Positions 52,319 through 61,712 of a stretch of DNA of 64,000 bases are shown piece by piece. The stretch lies in contig NZ_AP021974.1 of NCBI RefSeq assembly GCF_014168815.1, positions 1-64,000 of the forward strand, written 5' to 3'. The DNA is from Klebsiella sp. WP3-W18-ESBL-02. Its GTDB lineage: Bacteria; Pseudomonadota; Gammaproteobacteria; Enterobacterales; Enterobacteriaceae. Position numbers and translations under genes: made by a program. The notes beneath the pieces were generated by a model, which saw nothing but the letters and a program-made list of their open reading frames with translations, had not been told where the DNA came from and searched no databases. Numbering within the stretch: the first letter of the stretch is position 1; the number at the start of each line of letters is the position of its first letter.

Positions 52319-52620
52319 TTAGATGAGGGCGGATTGTCACTGTTAGTGAGGGTTGTTTGTCACAATAACATATCTGGGTTAAGGGCAATCTGTCACAGTT
52401 GCCCTTTTTTATTGCCCATATTCTGGGATTCTGAGGCTTTCTGCACTTACATGGGGTGACAAACGGCACAACTTGAGGGCAAATTGTCACGGATTAGAAA
52501 AGTGCAGTTTGTCACACCAGGACGATAGGATAAGTGAGGGTGATTTGTCACACGGAGCCTATCGGTCCAGCATAACCTGCGAACGACACCCAAATTGAGG
52601 GTGAATTGTCACAGTAACCC
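52319..52620 (+). repeat. incC: incC-type iterons downstream of repE
   Basis: At least seven repeats of GAGGGNNANTTGTCAC type in the orientation opposite to those of ori2, such as GAGGGCGGATTGTCAC near 52324, GAGGGCAAATTGTCAC near 52473 and GAGGGTGAATTGTCAC near 52597. They titrate RepE and handcuff origins, so set copy number and incompatibility. F has five in this position. Confidence 0.85.
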
Positions 52621-52647
52621 TGGACCATAGGCGTACTGCTACCATTT

Positions 52648-53985
52648 TTACTTCCCTACTTTAAATATATGGGCCAGCAGTAATCTGTTAAATGTCGTCC
52701 TGGAGGCTTCTGGCCAGCCGGGTGGATCTGTAATAAGGTCACCGAGCTGCGCCATCAGTTCGTGCGTTCCAGCTTTCTGCTGGATGTATTCTTCTGAATC
52801 ATTGCCCATCGTTTCGATGATTATCGTTCCAACAATTTCTTTTCCAGCTGGCACGACGTTCAGCATGAAGTCTGGGTGTACAACGTCATTATCTGCCCCA
52901 CTTTTCAGTGTGAAGAGTGGTTTGAGCAAGCTTATTGCTGATGGCGAATTGTCACACTTCCTGACGTAATCCGTCGCGCTTAGGAGAGCCTTCATCGTGT
53001 CGCGCTCTTTGTTGCTATCCACAGGGATCGGGTTATCCAGATCATAGGCAGCATGAGCGTACCCTTCGTGACAGAACGCGGAACCATTGCCATCAAGCCG
53101 GTACTCAATAATCACCCAGTATGGCGCTCTGCTGCCCACATTATATGAGTTTTCACCGTTAATTCTGACGCGAGCAGCTGGCCGGTGTGAATACCGAGTC
53201 CCCTTCACTGTGAATGTGATTTCTTCATGTGAGACGTGGTTACTGAGCCCCACGATGTAAAAGCAAGCTGCTTTTTTCTCGTCTTTAATCTTCCCTTCAC
53301 TGGCCAGTGCCGTCATGGCGTCATTGATACAGGAACGGGTCATCCAGGGACTGCAGCTGATGATGGACGACAGTGGAATGCCATTTTCCATTGAGCTGGT
53401 AGCCACAACCTCCTTTACCCTGTTCAGCGCGCTAATCATGCCTGGGGCAACGTTTTCAGACAGCAACTCGAGCTGATTAAGCCCTGCGGCCTGGATGAGC
53501 GTCAGTAGTTTGCGGCCGATTGCCGGGACAGGCTTCAGTGATTTTCTCCGATGTGCCTGCGGCCCCCTCGGGGTGGGTGTACCCGTCACTTTTCCTTTGT
53601 CCACTTCATCAGGCAACCAGTCATTACCGCCAACAGGGTTTAGTGGGTTGGTTTTAGTTTCCTGGCCTCCGTCATCGCCTTCCCTGCCCTTCTTAATCCT
53701 GAACAGCGGACATTGTGCGTCATGTTCTGGAGACGTCGACAAATGTCTGAGTGTGGCTGATTTAACCTCGCAGTTAAAAGGCTTCGTCCCTGCGCTGGCC
53801 AGACAATCGCATTCGATCAATAACTCTCTTGTATCCATCTCAGTGAAGATTTTGTTGGCCAGCAGCAGGTCTGCCTTGGTGGGAGTTAATGCACGACTGA
53901 CAACGTGCGAGACAGCCATTTTCTCGGCAAAGCTTAGCTCACGGTAAAATCTTCCCCTCGGGGTTTCTTTCCAGACCAGATTCAT
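52648..53985 (-). CDS. unknown 445-residue protein beside incC
   Basis: Soluble. The N-terminal 100 residues hold CDC-x(13)-C and HDAQC, which could form a zinc site, and a basic Pro-rich linker follows (about 105-155). The central part has a winged-helix-like segment (GIPLSSIISCSPWMTRSCIN, ALASEGKIKD), and the C-terminal half may be a beta-rich nuclease-like domain (YWVIIEYRLDG; DFMLNVVPAG). None is diagnostic. It stands where F has sopA, on the opposite strand. An operator palindrome at 54030 lies upstream. Confidence 0.6.
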   Translation of the reverse strand: MNLVWKETPRGRFYRELSFAEKMAVSHVVSRALTPTKADLLLANKIFTEMDTRELLIECDCLASAGTKPFNCEVKSATLRHLSTSPEHDAQCPLFRIKKGREGDDGGQETKTNPLNPVGGNDWLPDEVDKGKVTGTPTPRGPQAHRRKSLKPVPAIGRKLLTLIQAAGLNQLELLSENVAPGMISALNRVKEVVATSSMENGIPLSSIISCSPWMTRSCINDAMTALASEGKIKDEKKAACFYIVGLSNHVSHEEITFTVKGTRYSHRPAARVRINGENSYNVGSRAPYWVIIEYRLDGNGSAFCHEGYAHAAYDLDNPIPVDSNKERDTMKALLSATDYVRKCDNSPSAISLLKPLFTLKSGADNDVVHPDFMLNVVPAGKEIVGTIIIETMGNDSEEYIQQKAGTHELMAQLGDLITDPPGWPEASRTTFNRLLLAHIFKVGK

Positions 53986-54010
53986 ATTTAATCCCCACGA
54001 CGCTTAAAAA

Positions 54011-54115
54011 GAATTACATTTGAAATTCATTTGTATTACAAACATGTTCTTTTTTCACCTTCAATCACAACATGAATGGAATGCTTTATGATTACTTGTG
54101 TACTACATTTGTAAT
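54011..54115 (-). promoter_or_regulatory. operator-like palindromes upstream of the 445-residue gene
   Basis: TTTGTA-t-TACAAA (54030-54042) is a perfect palindrome. Related half-sites are ATTACATTTG at 54013 and ACATTTGTAAT at 54105. Similar motifs occur upstream of the HEPN gene at 57864. A shared repressor is possible. Confidence 0.5.
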
Positions 54116-54559
54116 CCAAAAACATCTAAAAACCGTACATGGCGTTGATGATTGATTTTATTAATCATGTCGAGTGTCTGTAAACAGTTGCTCAAGAGCA
54201 TCAAGTACTTGCTGATCAATGAAATTAAGGAAGTCATTCATCTGAACGCTTAGTTTCAGAAGGTGCTCAATAGATATTTCGTGGTGGATTCCTTTCACAT
54301 CACGCCCGTTACGGTGAACAATGTCGTGCCTAATCTGTACAGCCTGTGCGATACCAGATAAAAGATGTTCGGGAAAGCGTATGAGCAGGCAGTTATCGTA
54401 GAGTTGTTTTACCGTAGGGATGTGATGAAACGACAGGCTTTGCAGATCATCTTCAATGAGTTTATCAGTAAGCGTACAGCGTGAACCGTCTGGTCATAAT
54501 CCGAAGCATCCGACAAAGTGGTGTCCACCAAATAAGTAGTGGGAACCAAAGTGTCAGAT

Positions 54560-54940
54560 ATGCAGAAAAATGTGACTCCCGGCAGGCGAAAAGGCTGCCC
54601 TAATTATTCTCCTGAGTTTAAGCAACAACTCGTTGCTGCCTCCTGCGAACCAGGAACATCCATCTCAAAACTGGCGCTTGAAAATGGCATTAACGCCAAT
54701 CTGCTGTTCAAATGGCGCCAACAATGGCGCGAGGGAAAGCTGCTATTACCTTCTTCAGAGAACCCGCAGCTACTTCCTGTGACTCTCGATGCCGCTGACG
54801 TACAGCCAGAGCCGCCCACTGAGAGCCCGGAAGCCCTCAGTATCAGCTGTGAGATAACGTTCCGGCACGGGACGCTCCGCCTCAACGGCACTGTCAGCGA
54901 AAAGTTCCTGGCTCTGCTGATACAGGAGCTGAAGCGATGA
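54560..54940 (+). CDS. tnpA: IS66 TnpA
   Basis: About 126 residues with a helix-turn-helix (FKQQLVAASCEPGTSISKLA). A longer GTG-start form from 54539 is possible. Stop overlaps tnpB (ATGA). Confidence 0.9.
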   Translation: MQKNVTPGRRKGCPNYSPEFKQQLVAASCEPGTSISKLALENGINANLLFKWRQQWREGKLLLPSSENPQLLPVTLDAADVQPEPPTESPEALSISCEITFRHGTLRLNGTVSEKFLALLIQELKR

Positions 54941-55284
54941 TCCCGTTACCAACAGGTACCAAAATCTGGCTGGTTGCCGGTACCACTGATATGAGAAATG
55001 GCTTCAACGGTCTTGCCGCAAAAGTACAGACGGCGCTGAAAGACGATCCGATGTCCGGCCACGTCTTCATCTTCCGGGGTCGCAGCGGCAACCAGGTCAA
55101 ACTGCTGTGGTCCACCGGCGACGGGCTGTGCCTGCTGACCAAACGGCTGGAGCGTGGTCGCTTCGCCTGGCCCTCTGCCCGTGATGGCAAAGTGTTCCTG
55201 ACCCCGGCCCAGCTGGCGATGCTGATGGAAGGCATCGACTGGCGACAACCTAAACGGTTGCTGACATCTCTGACCATGTTGTAG
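54937..55284 (+). CDS. tnpB: IS66 Orf2 (TnpB)
   Basis: 115 residues with the conserved TDMRNGFNGLAAKVQ and HVFIFRGRSGNQVKLLW motifs of the IS66 Orf2 family. Needed for transposition in studied members. Confidence 0.95.
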   Translation: MIPLPTGTKIWLVAGTTDMRNGFNGLAAKVQTALKDDPMSGHVFIFRGRSGNQVKLLWSTGDGLCLLTKRLERGRFAWPSARDGKVFLTPAQLAMLMEGIDWRQPKRLLTSLTML

Positions 55285-55333
55285 GCCTCTTTATCCTGGT
55301 TGTTGCTGAATAAGCCTGGTAAAATACGGGCTT

Positions 55334-56872
55334 ATGAACGACACCTCTTCTGACGAAATCCTTCTGCTGAAACAGCGGCTTGCCGAACAGGAAGCGCTGA
55401 ACCGCGCCCTGCTGGAAAAGCTGGCCGACCGTGAGCGCGAAATAGACCACCTGCAGGCGCAGCTGGATAAACTCCGCCGGATGAACTTCGGCAGCCGTTC
55501 CGAAAAAGTATCCCGTCGTATCGCACAGATGGAAGCTGACCTGAAGGTGCTTCAGAAAGAAAGCGATACGCTGACCGGTCGTGTGGATGACCCGGAAGTG
55601 CAGCGCTCGCTGCGTCAGACCCGCACCCGCAGACCGTTCCCCGAATCACTCCCGCGTGATGAAAAGCGTATGCTTCCGGCAGAATCCTGTTGCCCGGAGT
55701 GCGGTGGTTCGCTGAGTTACCTGGGTGAAGATGCCGCCGAACAGCTGGAGCTGATGCGCAGCGCCTTCCGGGTTATCCGGACAGTACGTGAAAAACATGC
55801 CTGTACTCAGTGCGATGCGATCGTGCAGGCAGCGGCGCCTTCACGGCCCATTGAGCGGGGTATCGCCGGCCCGGGGTTGCTGGCCCGCGTGCTGACCTCA
55901 AAGTATGCAGAGCACACACCACTGTACCGCCAGTCTGAAATATACGGCCGCCAGGGCGTGGAACTGAGTCGCTCACTGCTGTCGGGCTGGGTGGATGCAT
56001 GCTGCCGGCTACTGTCGCCGCTGGAAGAGGCGCTTCAGGACTATGTCCTGATGGGTGGCAAACTCCACGCCGATGACACGCCCGTCCCGGTACTGTTACC
56101 AGGTAATAAAAAGACGAAGACCGGGCGGTTGTGGACGTACGTTCGCGACGACCGCAACGCCGGGTCAGCGCTGGCGCCGGCCGTGTGGTTCGCTTACAGC
56201 CCGGACAGAAAAGGCATCCATCCGCAGAGCCATCTTGCGGGCTTCAGCGGTGTTCTGCAGGCGGATGCGTACGCCGGGTTCAACGAGCTGTACCGCAATG
56301 GACAGATAACTGAAGCAGCCTGCTGGGCTCACGCCCGCCGCAAGATCCATGATGTGCACGTTCGTACTCCATCAGTGCTGACGGAGGAAGCCCTGAAACG
56401 GATAGGCGAACTGTATGCTATCGAGGCTGAAATACGGGGAATGCCGGCAGAGCAGCGTCTTGGTGAGCGTCAGCAGAAAGCTAAACCGCGACTGAAATCC
56501 CTGGAAAGCTGGCTGCGTGAAAAGATGAAAACGCTGTCGCGACACTCAGAGCTGGCGAAGGCGTTCGCGTACGCACTGAACCAGTGGCCAGCACTGACGT
56601 ACTATGCAGACGATGGCTGGGCTGAAGCCGATAACAATATCGCTGAAAATGCGCTGCGGACGGTCAGCCTGGGCCGCAAAAACTTCTTGTTCTTCGGCTC
56701 TGACCACGGTGGTGAGCGCGGAGCACTGCTGTACAGCCTGATCGGGACGTGCAAACTGAACGGCGTGGAGCCAGAGAGGTATCTCTGTCATGTGCTCAAC
56801 GTCATAGCTGACTGGCCGGTCAATCAGGTCAGCGAACTGTTACCCTGGCGAATAACCCTGCCAACTGAATAA
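55334..56872 (+). CDS. tnpC: IS66 transposase (TnpC)
   Basis: 512 residues: leucine-zipper N-terminus (about 8-50), a CPEC..CTQC zinc finger (about 118-160), and a DDE domain with Asp in HADDTPVPVL, Asp in LQADAYAGF and Glu in NIAENALRTVSLGRKNF. Confidence 0.96.
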   Translation: MNDTSSDEILLLKQRLAEQEALNRALLEKLADREREIDHLQAQLDKLRRMNFGSRSEKVSRRIAQMEADLKVLQKESDTLTGRVDDPEVQRSLRQTRTRRPFPESLPRDEKRMLPAESCCPECGGSLSYLGEDAAEQLELMRSAFRVIRTVREKHACTQCDAIVQAAAPSRPIERGIAGPGLLARVLTSKYAEHTPLYRQSEIYGRQGVELSRSLLSGWVDACCRLLSPLEEALQDYVLMGGKLHADDTPVPVLLPGNKKTKTGRLWTYVRDDRNAGSALAPAVWFAYSPDRKGIHPQSHLAGFSGVLQADAYAGFNELYRNGQITEAACWAHARRKIHDVHVRTPSVLTEEALKRIGELYAIEAEIRGMPAEQRLGERQQKAKPRLKSLESWLREKMKTLSRHSELAKAFAYALNQWPALTYYADDGWAEADNNIAENALRTVSLGRKNFLFFGSDHGGERGALLYSLIGTCKLNGVEPERYLCHVLNVIADWPVNQVSELLPWRITLPTE

Positions 56873-57863
56873 CCCGTTCCCGTCAATACGGTTCTCGCTG
56901 TACGCTTACGTTTATCAAGGGATTCGAGCTGTTTGTAAACTTCTGAAAGTGGTTTTCTCTCCGCTGACTTATACCTGGCATAATTCTCGACAAAACGGCG
57001 TTTGACTGGTTCATGCTGTACAGAACGGATAAATATGTCTGACAGATATACTTCCATCACGGTGATAATGCCTGAATAGCACATACGCAAAAGAACAGCG
57101 TTTTCTGTTCTCTGGTTGGCCAGGTTCAGAAGTTCATCAAGGCTCTTTCTCGCATTACGTAATGGCTTTGTGGCACCGCAGTTTCTTTCTTCGAGATCCA
57201 GGAAATCGTCCATGCGTTCATCCCAGATTAACTCGCTTAAATTAAGCTCACATAAAGCGTTATCGTCTGATGTAAGCAACAGCGCAAGAGAATAAAAGTC
57301 ATAATCAGTACAAGGAAAGTTGAAAGAGGTATCCCGTACCCACCCACAGTACCCATCAACACTACTGACCATAAGCGAGAGAACAGGATCTCCAGTTTCC
57401 ACCCACTCATCAAAGCTGTTTGCGAATTCTTCGTTCATGGGCCAATTCTGTGCACGATGGAACCGTTGCAGCCAGTCCTCCAGACGAGCATTTTTCAGAA
57501 CACTCAAAATCTGTTTGAGCCAGTGATATCTGCGAGTATCAAATTCCCCCTTGTCACCATTCCCTTCAAGCGCACTGAACTCTTTCGCTAGTTCAGCTTT
57601 CCAGGAATTTAGTGCATGAGAGAAGTGTCGTTCCAGCGAATCGCGATCATACCCAATTAACGCCATTCTCCTTTTAATCTGTCCAACAGAAGCCCGATAA
57701 CCAATAAATGCCCCGTCATACCGTAGGTCTTCGTCCTCGGTATGTACCTCCCGGACCCGGTCTCCTTCCTGGAAGAACCAAAGATGGTATGAGTTCTGAG
57801 TTGGATAGATGGTTAAAGAATCATCGATGGTGATTTCTGTCCAGGTAGACAATTAACAACTCC

Positions 57864-57984
57864 TTTGTAATACAATTAGAATGCATATGTATTCTAATAT
57901 TTTTTTATACAATGCCTTTCAGCTTGATTATATAAACTTAAGGCACGCATATTTGATATTCATTTGAGATACAAATGTAATACA
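57864..57984 (-). promoter_or_regulatory. operator-like repeats upstream of HEPN gene
   Basis: TTTGTA-a-TACAAT (57864-57876) lies 12 bases upstream of the HEPN start. A second cluster, GATACAAATGTAATACATT, lies at 57968-57986. Both resemble the palindrome at 54030. ATTCTAATATTTTTTTATAC between them is AT-rich and could hold the promoter. Confidence 0.5.
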
Positions 57985-59067
57985 TTATTCATCCATGTAT
58001 CGCTTATCACCGTCACAGAAATCGCATCCCCGAATATAGCTAAGCTCCTGAACAGAGTCGATCGCATGGTTGCAACATTCGCATACCATTAACGTCTTAA
58101 AGAAGCTAAGACACTCAGTGCACAGGTAGCCATTTCCAAACTTAGCCACCGTTCCAGGTCTCATACACTGAGTACATCCTGCAGGCAAAAACTCGTCATC
58201 CCAGTTGGAGTGAAACAGGCTCTCATCAAGAACATCATACCGATTATGGTTAACACCACATTTGTTGCATCTGACGGAAAATTCTCCTTGTAGGCATGCC
58301 ATTTCATCACCACAAGCCGGGCAATGCATGCGTATGAACCCGGAGAGGCTGGAGCAAACCAGGCAATGTCGCTCGTATAAAACAGGGAGTTCATGATGAC
58401 CAGTATCGATCGTATCTGTTACTGCAGCATCCTGATTGCATTCATCGCAGCGTTGTACAATTTGTCCCCCGGCAACGCGTTTATCAAGATCAGCCTTAAC
58501 CTGTTCCAGTCGGATGGCTGAATAGAATTTATTCCCCTGCAGAAGCAGGGTTTCGCTTCTGGCAAGTTTCCAGGAGTGTAAAGGACCAAAAATGGATACC
58601 CAGTCTTCGCGCATAAAGCGGTTCAGCGCAAACCAGGCTGCTGCCTGCTCGGAAAGAATGGCTTGCTGGTCCTGGTCAGTGAAGGCCTGCTTATAGAAGT
58701 GGACCACCTGATTACGATGCTGTCTGATAGCATTGAAGGCTTTTTTGGTATCGCTATTCAGGGGCATGTTCAGCACATCGTCTAACCGCGTGATGGCATC
58801 GTCATATGTGACCGACTGGAAATCCCCCTCAAGGAATTTACTACGAACGAACCGTTTCCCACTACAAACCAGGCTCCAGTGCTCATGGAGCAGCGGCACT
58901 TTCAGCATGATTTCGACGGCAGTCCAGAAACTGACTATCGAATATTTGTACTCATTGGCTTCCAGTTCTGAACGAGCCTTATCAAGGAAGTCCATCCCAT
59001 TCTCGATCAGCGCCAGCACATCATCGCCTGGGGGATTGAATTTTTCCTGAACGATTAACTTTTGCAT
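57985..59067 (-). CDS. HEPN domain plus zinc-knuckle protein
   Basis: 360 residues. The N-terminal HEPN domain spans about 15-150; R118-N-Q-V-V-H123 in NAIRQHRNQVVHFYKQ is a complete RNxxxH RNase motif. The C-terminal 150 residues carry eight CxxC-type pairs (CDEC, CLVC, CPAC, CNKC, CTQC, CTEC, CECC, CDFC), enough for four zinc knuckles that could bind RNA, DNA or protein. ATG 59067 lies 7 bases after the resD stop, so it is translated with resD. A longer upstream frame overlaps resD and is rejected. Confidence 0.82.
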   Translation of the reverse strand: MQKLIVQEKFNPPGDDVLALIENGMDFLDKARSELEANEYKYSIVSFWTAVEIMLKVPLLHEHWSLVCSGKRFVRSKFLEGDFQSVTYDDAITRLDDVLNMPLNSDTKKAFNAIRQHRNQVVHFYKQAFTDQDQQAILSEQAAAWFALNRFMREDWVSIFGPLHSWKLARSETLLLQGNKFYSAIRLEQVKADLDKRVAGGQIVQRCDECNQDAAVTDTIDTGHHELPVLYERHCLVCSSLSGFIRMHCPACGDEMACLQGEFSVRCNKCGVNHNRYDVLDESLFHSNWDDEFLPAGCTQCMRPGTVAKFGNGYLCTECLSFFKTLMVCECCNHAIDSVQELSYIRGCDFCDGDKRYMDE

Positions 59068-59074
59068 TTTTGCC

Positions 59075-59845
59075 TCAGTCAGTTCTGGCGCGCAGCAGCT
59101 GCAGCGCGTCCTGCGTATTGAGAGTAAAGCGGATGTCCTGGCTGGCGGCCACATCGAGGGCAAATATCTTGGTATACACCTCGGTGCTCTCAAACTTTTC
59201 ATGGCCCATCAGTCCCTGGATGATCTTCGGGTGCACGTGGCCATAAAGCAGGTGCATCGCAAAACTGTGGCGGAACGTGTGCGGACTGACGGCGATGCTG
59301 AACCGGACACCGTCACGGCCGGCGGAATCGATGGCCCGGACCAGCCAGTTTCTGACCGTTCTGTCGGATACCGACCAGATCGGCCGCGCTCTCCGCTCGC
59401 CGGTGATAATGTCATCTTCAAACTGTTCCTTCGTACTGGCGAACAGCCGGCGCATCTCATCCACATAGGCCGGGTCCGATAACGGTACCACGCGGTTAGC
59501 GCTTTTGCCTTTCTTCGGACGGCCGCCGCCGGCACGGCGTTGTTTGGCGGTGCGGATCACCACATGCGGGATCTCATCGTTGAGATGAAAATCCCGCCGC
59601 CTTAAGGCCAGCGCTTCATTGAGCCTGGGGCCAGCATTCCAGAGCGTATTGATGAACGCGTGCTGATTCCAGTCCGGCAGATAATGGAGCAGGGCGCTGA
59701 CTTCCGGTGCCAGCAGGTATTTTGGCAGCTCGGTGTAATGGCCAGCCATCTCCCGCAGCGACAGCGCCCGACCGTAATCGAATCCGGCCGGTACCGCGGT
59801 CACCGGCAGGGGAGGGGAGCCAGGCATAAAAGAGGGCAGATTCAT
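59075..59845 (-). CDS. resD: ResD-like tyrosine recombinase (plasmid multimer resolution)
   Basis: 256 residues starting MNLPSFMPGSPPLPVTAVPA, like the D protein of RepFIA. Catalytic residues: Arg in GPRLNEALAL, His-x-x-Arg in SPHTFRHSF, His in GLMGHEKFES and Tyr in STEVYTKIF. In F, ResD resolves multimers at rfsF and lies in the ccd operon next to repE. Here it is 7 kb from repE, without ccdAB in view, and is coupled to a HEPN gene. Confidence 0.9.
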   Translation of the reverse strand: MNLPSFMPGSPPLPVTAVPAGFDYGRALSLREMAGHYTELPKYLLAPEVSALLHYLPDWNQHAFINTLWNAGPRLNEALALRRRDFHLNDEIPHVVIRTAKQRRAGGGRPKKGKSANRVVPLSDPAYVDEMRRLFASTKEQFEDDIITGERRARPIWSVSDRTVRNWLVRAIDSAGRDGVRFSIAVSPHTFRHSFAMHLLYGHVHPKIIQGLMGHEKFESTEVYTKIFALDVAASQDIRFTLNTQDALQLLRARTD

Positions 59846-60117
59846 GATGTCCCCGTTTTCTCGTGCGCTACGTAAAATCTGCTGCAGATGACCCCTGCCT
59901 GGCAGAAATTTTTCACGTAGCGCGATCTGGTGAAGTTCAGTGACTATTTTCGTCGCTCGCAGCGGTTGTTGCCACTGGAAAAACCCGCAGAGCACTGCGC
60001 CCGGATTTTCCGATTTCTGGAAATATACCATAAAGAGGAAACAGATAAATCAGGGGCCGATCGCCAGAAGGATCGTTTCTGGATCGTTTATGCCTGGATG
60101 ATGTGTTCTGAGGCTGG
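59846..60117. promoter_or_regulatory. upstream region of resD
   Basis: No convincing gene. An imperfect inverted repeat of the CACGTAGCGC/GCGCTACGTAA type (59865-59925) could be the recombination site (rfsF-like) or a ResD operator. The IS3-family copy 3 ends the stretch. Confidence 0.4.
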
Positions 60118-60153
60118 CGGTAAGTGTCAAGGTAGTTGGCACCCCCGGTTGAT

Positions 60154-61149
60154 TTAGGCTGCCTGTTTTTCCCGTTCTGGATTCAGCATTACCTTGCCTA
60201 CCGGATGCCAGTTTCGTGTTCTGCCAGACCAGCGTTCAGGCCGTTCCGCTTTTGCCTTTTTGTACACCTCATCCCGATTTTTCAGCAACACACCGTCTTC
60301 TCCACGATGTCGCTGACCCGGCGTCACATACCTGATGCCGCTATGTCTGTGCATTTCGTTATACCACTGAGCAAAAACCTCTATCCATTCACGCGCCTCC
60401 TCCAGCTTGCCGAACCCTGATGACGGCCACTGCGGGACATATTTCAGTGTCCGGAACAGCGACTCCACATACGCATTATCGTTACTCACTCCCGGCCGGC
60501 TGTGAGAGGGGGTTATCGCCAGCTCGTGTAGCTTCATTTGCAACGTCTGTGACTTCATCGCCGCGCCGTTGTCCGCATGCAGTACCGGCGGGTTTTGCCA
60601 GCATCCTTCCCGAAGGACCGTGCGTTGTATCAGGGCTGCCGCCTGCTCACCACTTTCAGTTTCATGCACTTCATATCCCACGATTTTTCGGCTGTAGAGG
60701 TCTTCCACCAGATACAGGTAAAACCAGCGCCCCTTTACGGTTGACGGAACCCATGTAATGTCCCATGTCCACACCTCATTCGGCCCGCTGGCCTGCCAAC
60801 TCGTAGCCGGGGTGACTTTCTGCGCTGCCCGTTGCCGTCCCCGGCGATGCACCTCTCCATGACGACGCAGTACCCGGTAAAAGGTTGACTCGCTTGCCAG
60901 ATAAATCCCCTTATCCGCCAACGCCGGTACGATTTGTGACGGGGGGAGGCTGGCGTAGTCTGGCTGATGGCACACTGCCAGTATCTGTTGCTCTTCTTGC
61001 TCACTTAACTGGTTCACCGGGGAGGGCCTGACCGTGCTGACACGCTTGTCTTCCCACGACGTTTGCCAGCGTCGCCACGTCCGTTCACTTAATCCCGCTT
61101 CCGTCAGCGCTATTGACAGCCGAGCTCCTGACGCCATCGCGTCCCGCAC
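60154..61149 (-). CDS. IS3-family OrfB, copy 3
   Basis: 331-residue DDE transposase, the same as at 28301-29296. Confidence 0.95.
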   Translation of the reverse strand: MRDAMASGARLSIALTEAGLSERTWRRWQTSWEDKRVSTVRPSPVNQLSEQEEQQILAVCHQPDYASLPPSQIVPALADKGIYLASESTFYRVLRRHGEVHRRGRQRAAQKVTPATSWQASGPNEVWTWDITWVPSTVKGRWFYLYLVEDLYSRKIVGYEVHETESGEQAAALIQRTVLREGCWQNPPVLHADNGAAMKSQTLQMKLHELAITPSHSRPGVSNDNAYVESLFRTLKYVPQWPSSGFGKLEEAREWIEVFAQWYNEMHRHSGIRYVTPGQRHRGEDGVLLKNRDEVYKKAKAERPERWSGRTRNWHPVGKVMLNPEREKQAA

Positions 61150-61184
61150 GTAACCGATAAGTGCCTGCCGCTCTGTTCCGGGCG

Positions 61185-61712
61185 TCAGTCGTCCTCGTCG
61201 GTTTCCCCGTAAAAATCCCGCAACTGCTTTCGCAGCACCAGTATCGCTGCCGCCTCCGCCAGCGCCTTTTCCTTACGAAGCAGTTCGCGTTTTAGTTGTT
61301 TAACTTCTTTCTGGCTTTGTTTGAGCGCCGCTTTGTCAGTGGGCGAAGACACCTGCAAAAAGCCTTGTTTCCACTGACTAATCTGTTCCAGGTAAAGCCC
61401 TTTTTTACGGCAGTATTGCGCGAGTTCTGTTTCGCTGAGTGTAGCTGTTTCGATAATCACAGCCAGCCGGGCTTCGGCTGACCATTGGTCTGTAGTTTTG
61501 TTTGCACCCGGCACCGGTATTCCCTCTGCTTTCGCCTTGTTACGCCAGTAATAAAGGGTAGCTTCCGATATCCCTTCCATCTGCGCAACTGCGGTGACGG
61601 TCATGTTGTAAGGCGGTAGTAATTTAGCCAGTGCAGCCGATTTACGTTCTGGTGAAATTCGTTTCACGATCTGTTCCCATCTTGTCATTAGTATTTTCGA
61701 TGGGGGTGACAA
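61185..61712 (-). CDS. IS3-family OrfA, copy 3
   Basis: 175-residue DNA-binding protein, the same as at 29332-29859. Confidence 0.93.
   Translation of the reverse strand: MSPPSKILMTRWEQIVKRISPERKSAALAKLLPPYNMTVTAVAQMEGISEATLYYWRNKAKAEGIPVPGANKTTDQWSAEARLAVIIETATLSETELAQYCRKKGLYLEQISQWKQGFLQVSSPTDKAALKQSQKEVKQLKRELLRKEKALAEAAAILVLRKQLRDFYGETDEDD

Larger units (their letters stand above)
54468..56909 (+). mobile_element. IS66-family element
   Basis: 2442 bp. Ends GTAAGCGTACAGCGTGAACCG and, complement of the right end, GTAAGCGTACAGCGAGAACCG. It is flanked by an exact 8-bp duplication, GTTTATCA (54460-54467 and 56910-56917), the IS66 standard. It carries tnpA, tnpB and tnpC. Confidence 0.96.
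54161..57852 (-). pseudogene. HEPN-domain (HEPN/Toprim-associated) gene split by IS66-family element
   Basis: The 5' part (57852 to 56910) encodes MSTWTEITIDDSLTIYPTQN and a helical region. The 3' part (54459 to 54161), on the other side of the IS, continues in frame: LIEDDLQSLSFHHIPTVKQL, then IRHDIVHRNGRDVKG and a stop. Removing the element and one GTTTATCA copy gives a single ~413-residue protein. R358-H363 forms the RX4H motif of HEPN RNases. The N-terminal part looks like the domain seen in HEPN/Toprim-associated proteins. HEPN RNases act in toxin-antitoxin and antiviral systems. The insertion removes the catalytic motif. Confidence 0.85.

Noticed and set aside
56824..56909. C-terminus of the HEPN-type ORF as read through the IS66 end
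   Set aside because: The last ~28 residues are encoded by the IS terminal sequence; the native C-terminus is at 54161-54459.
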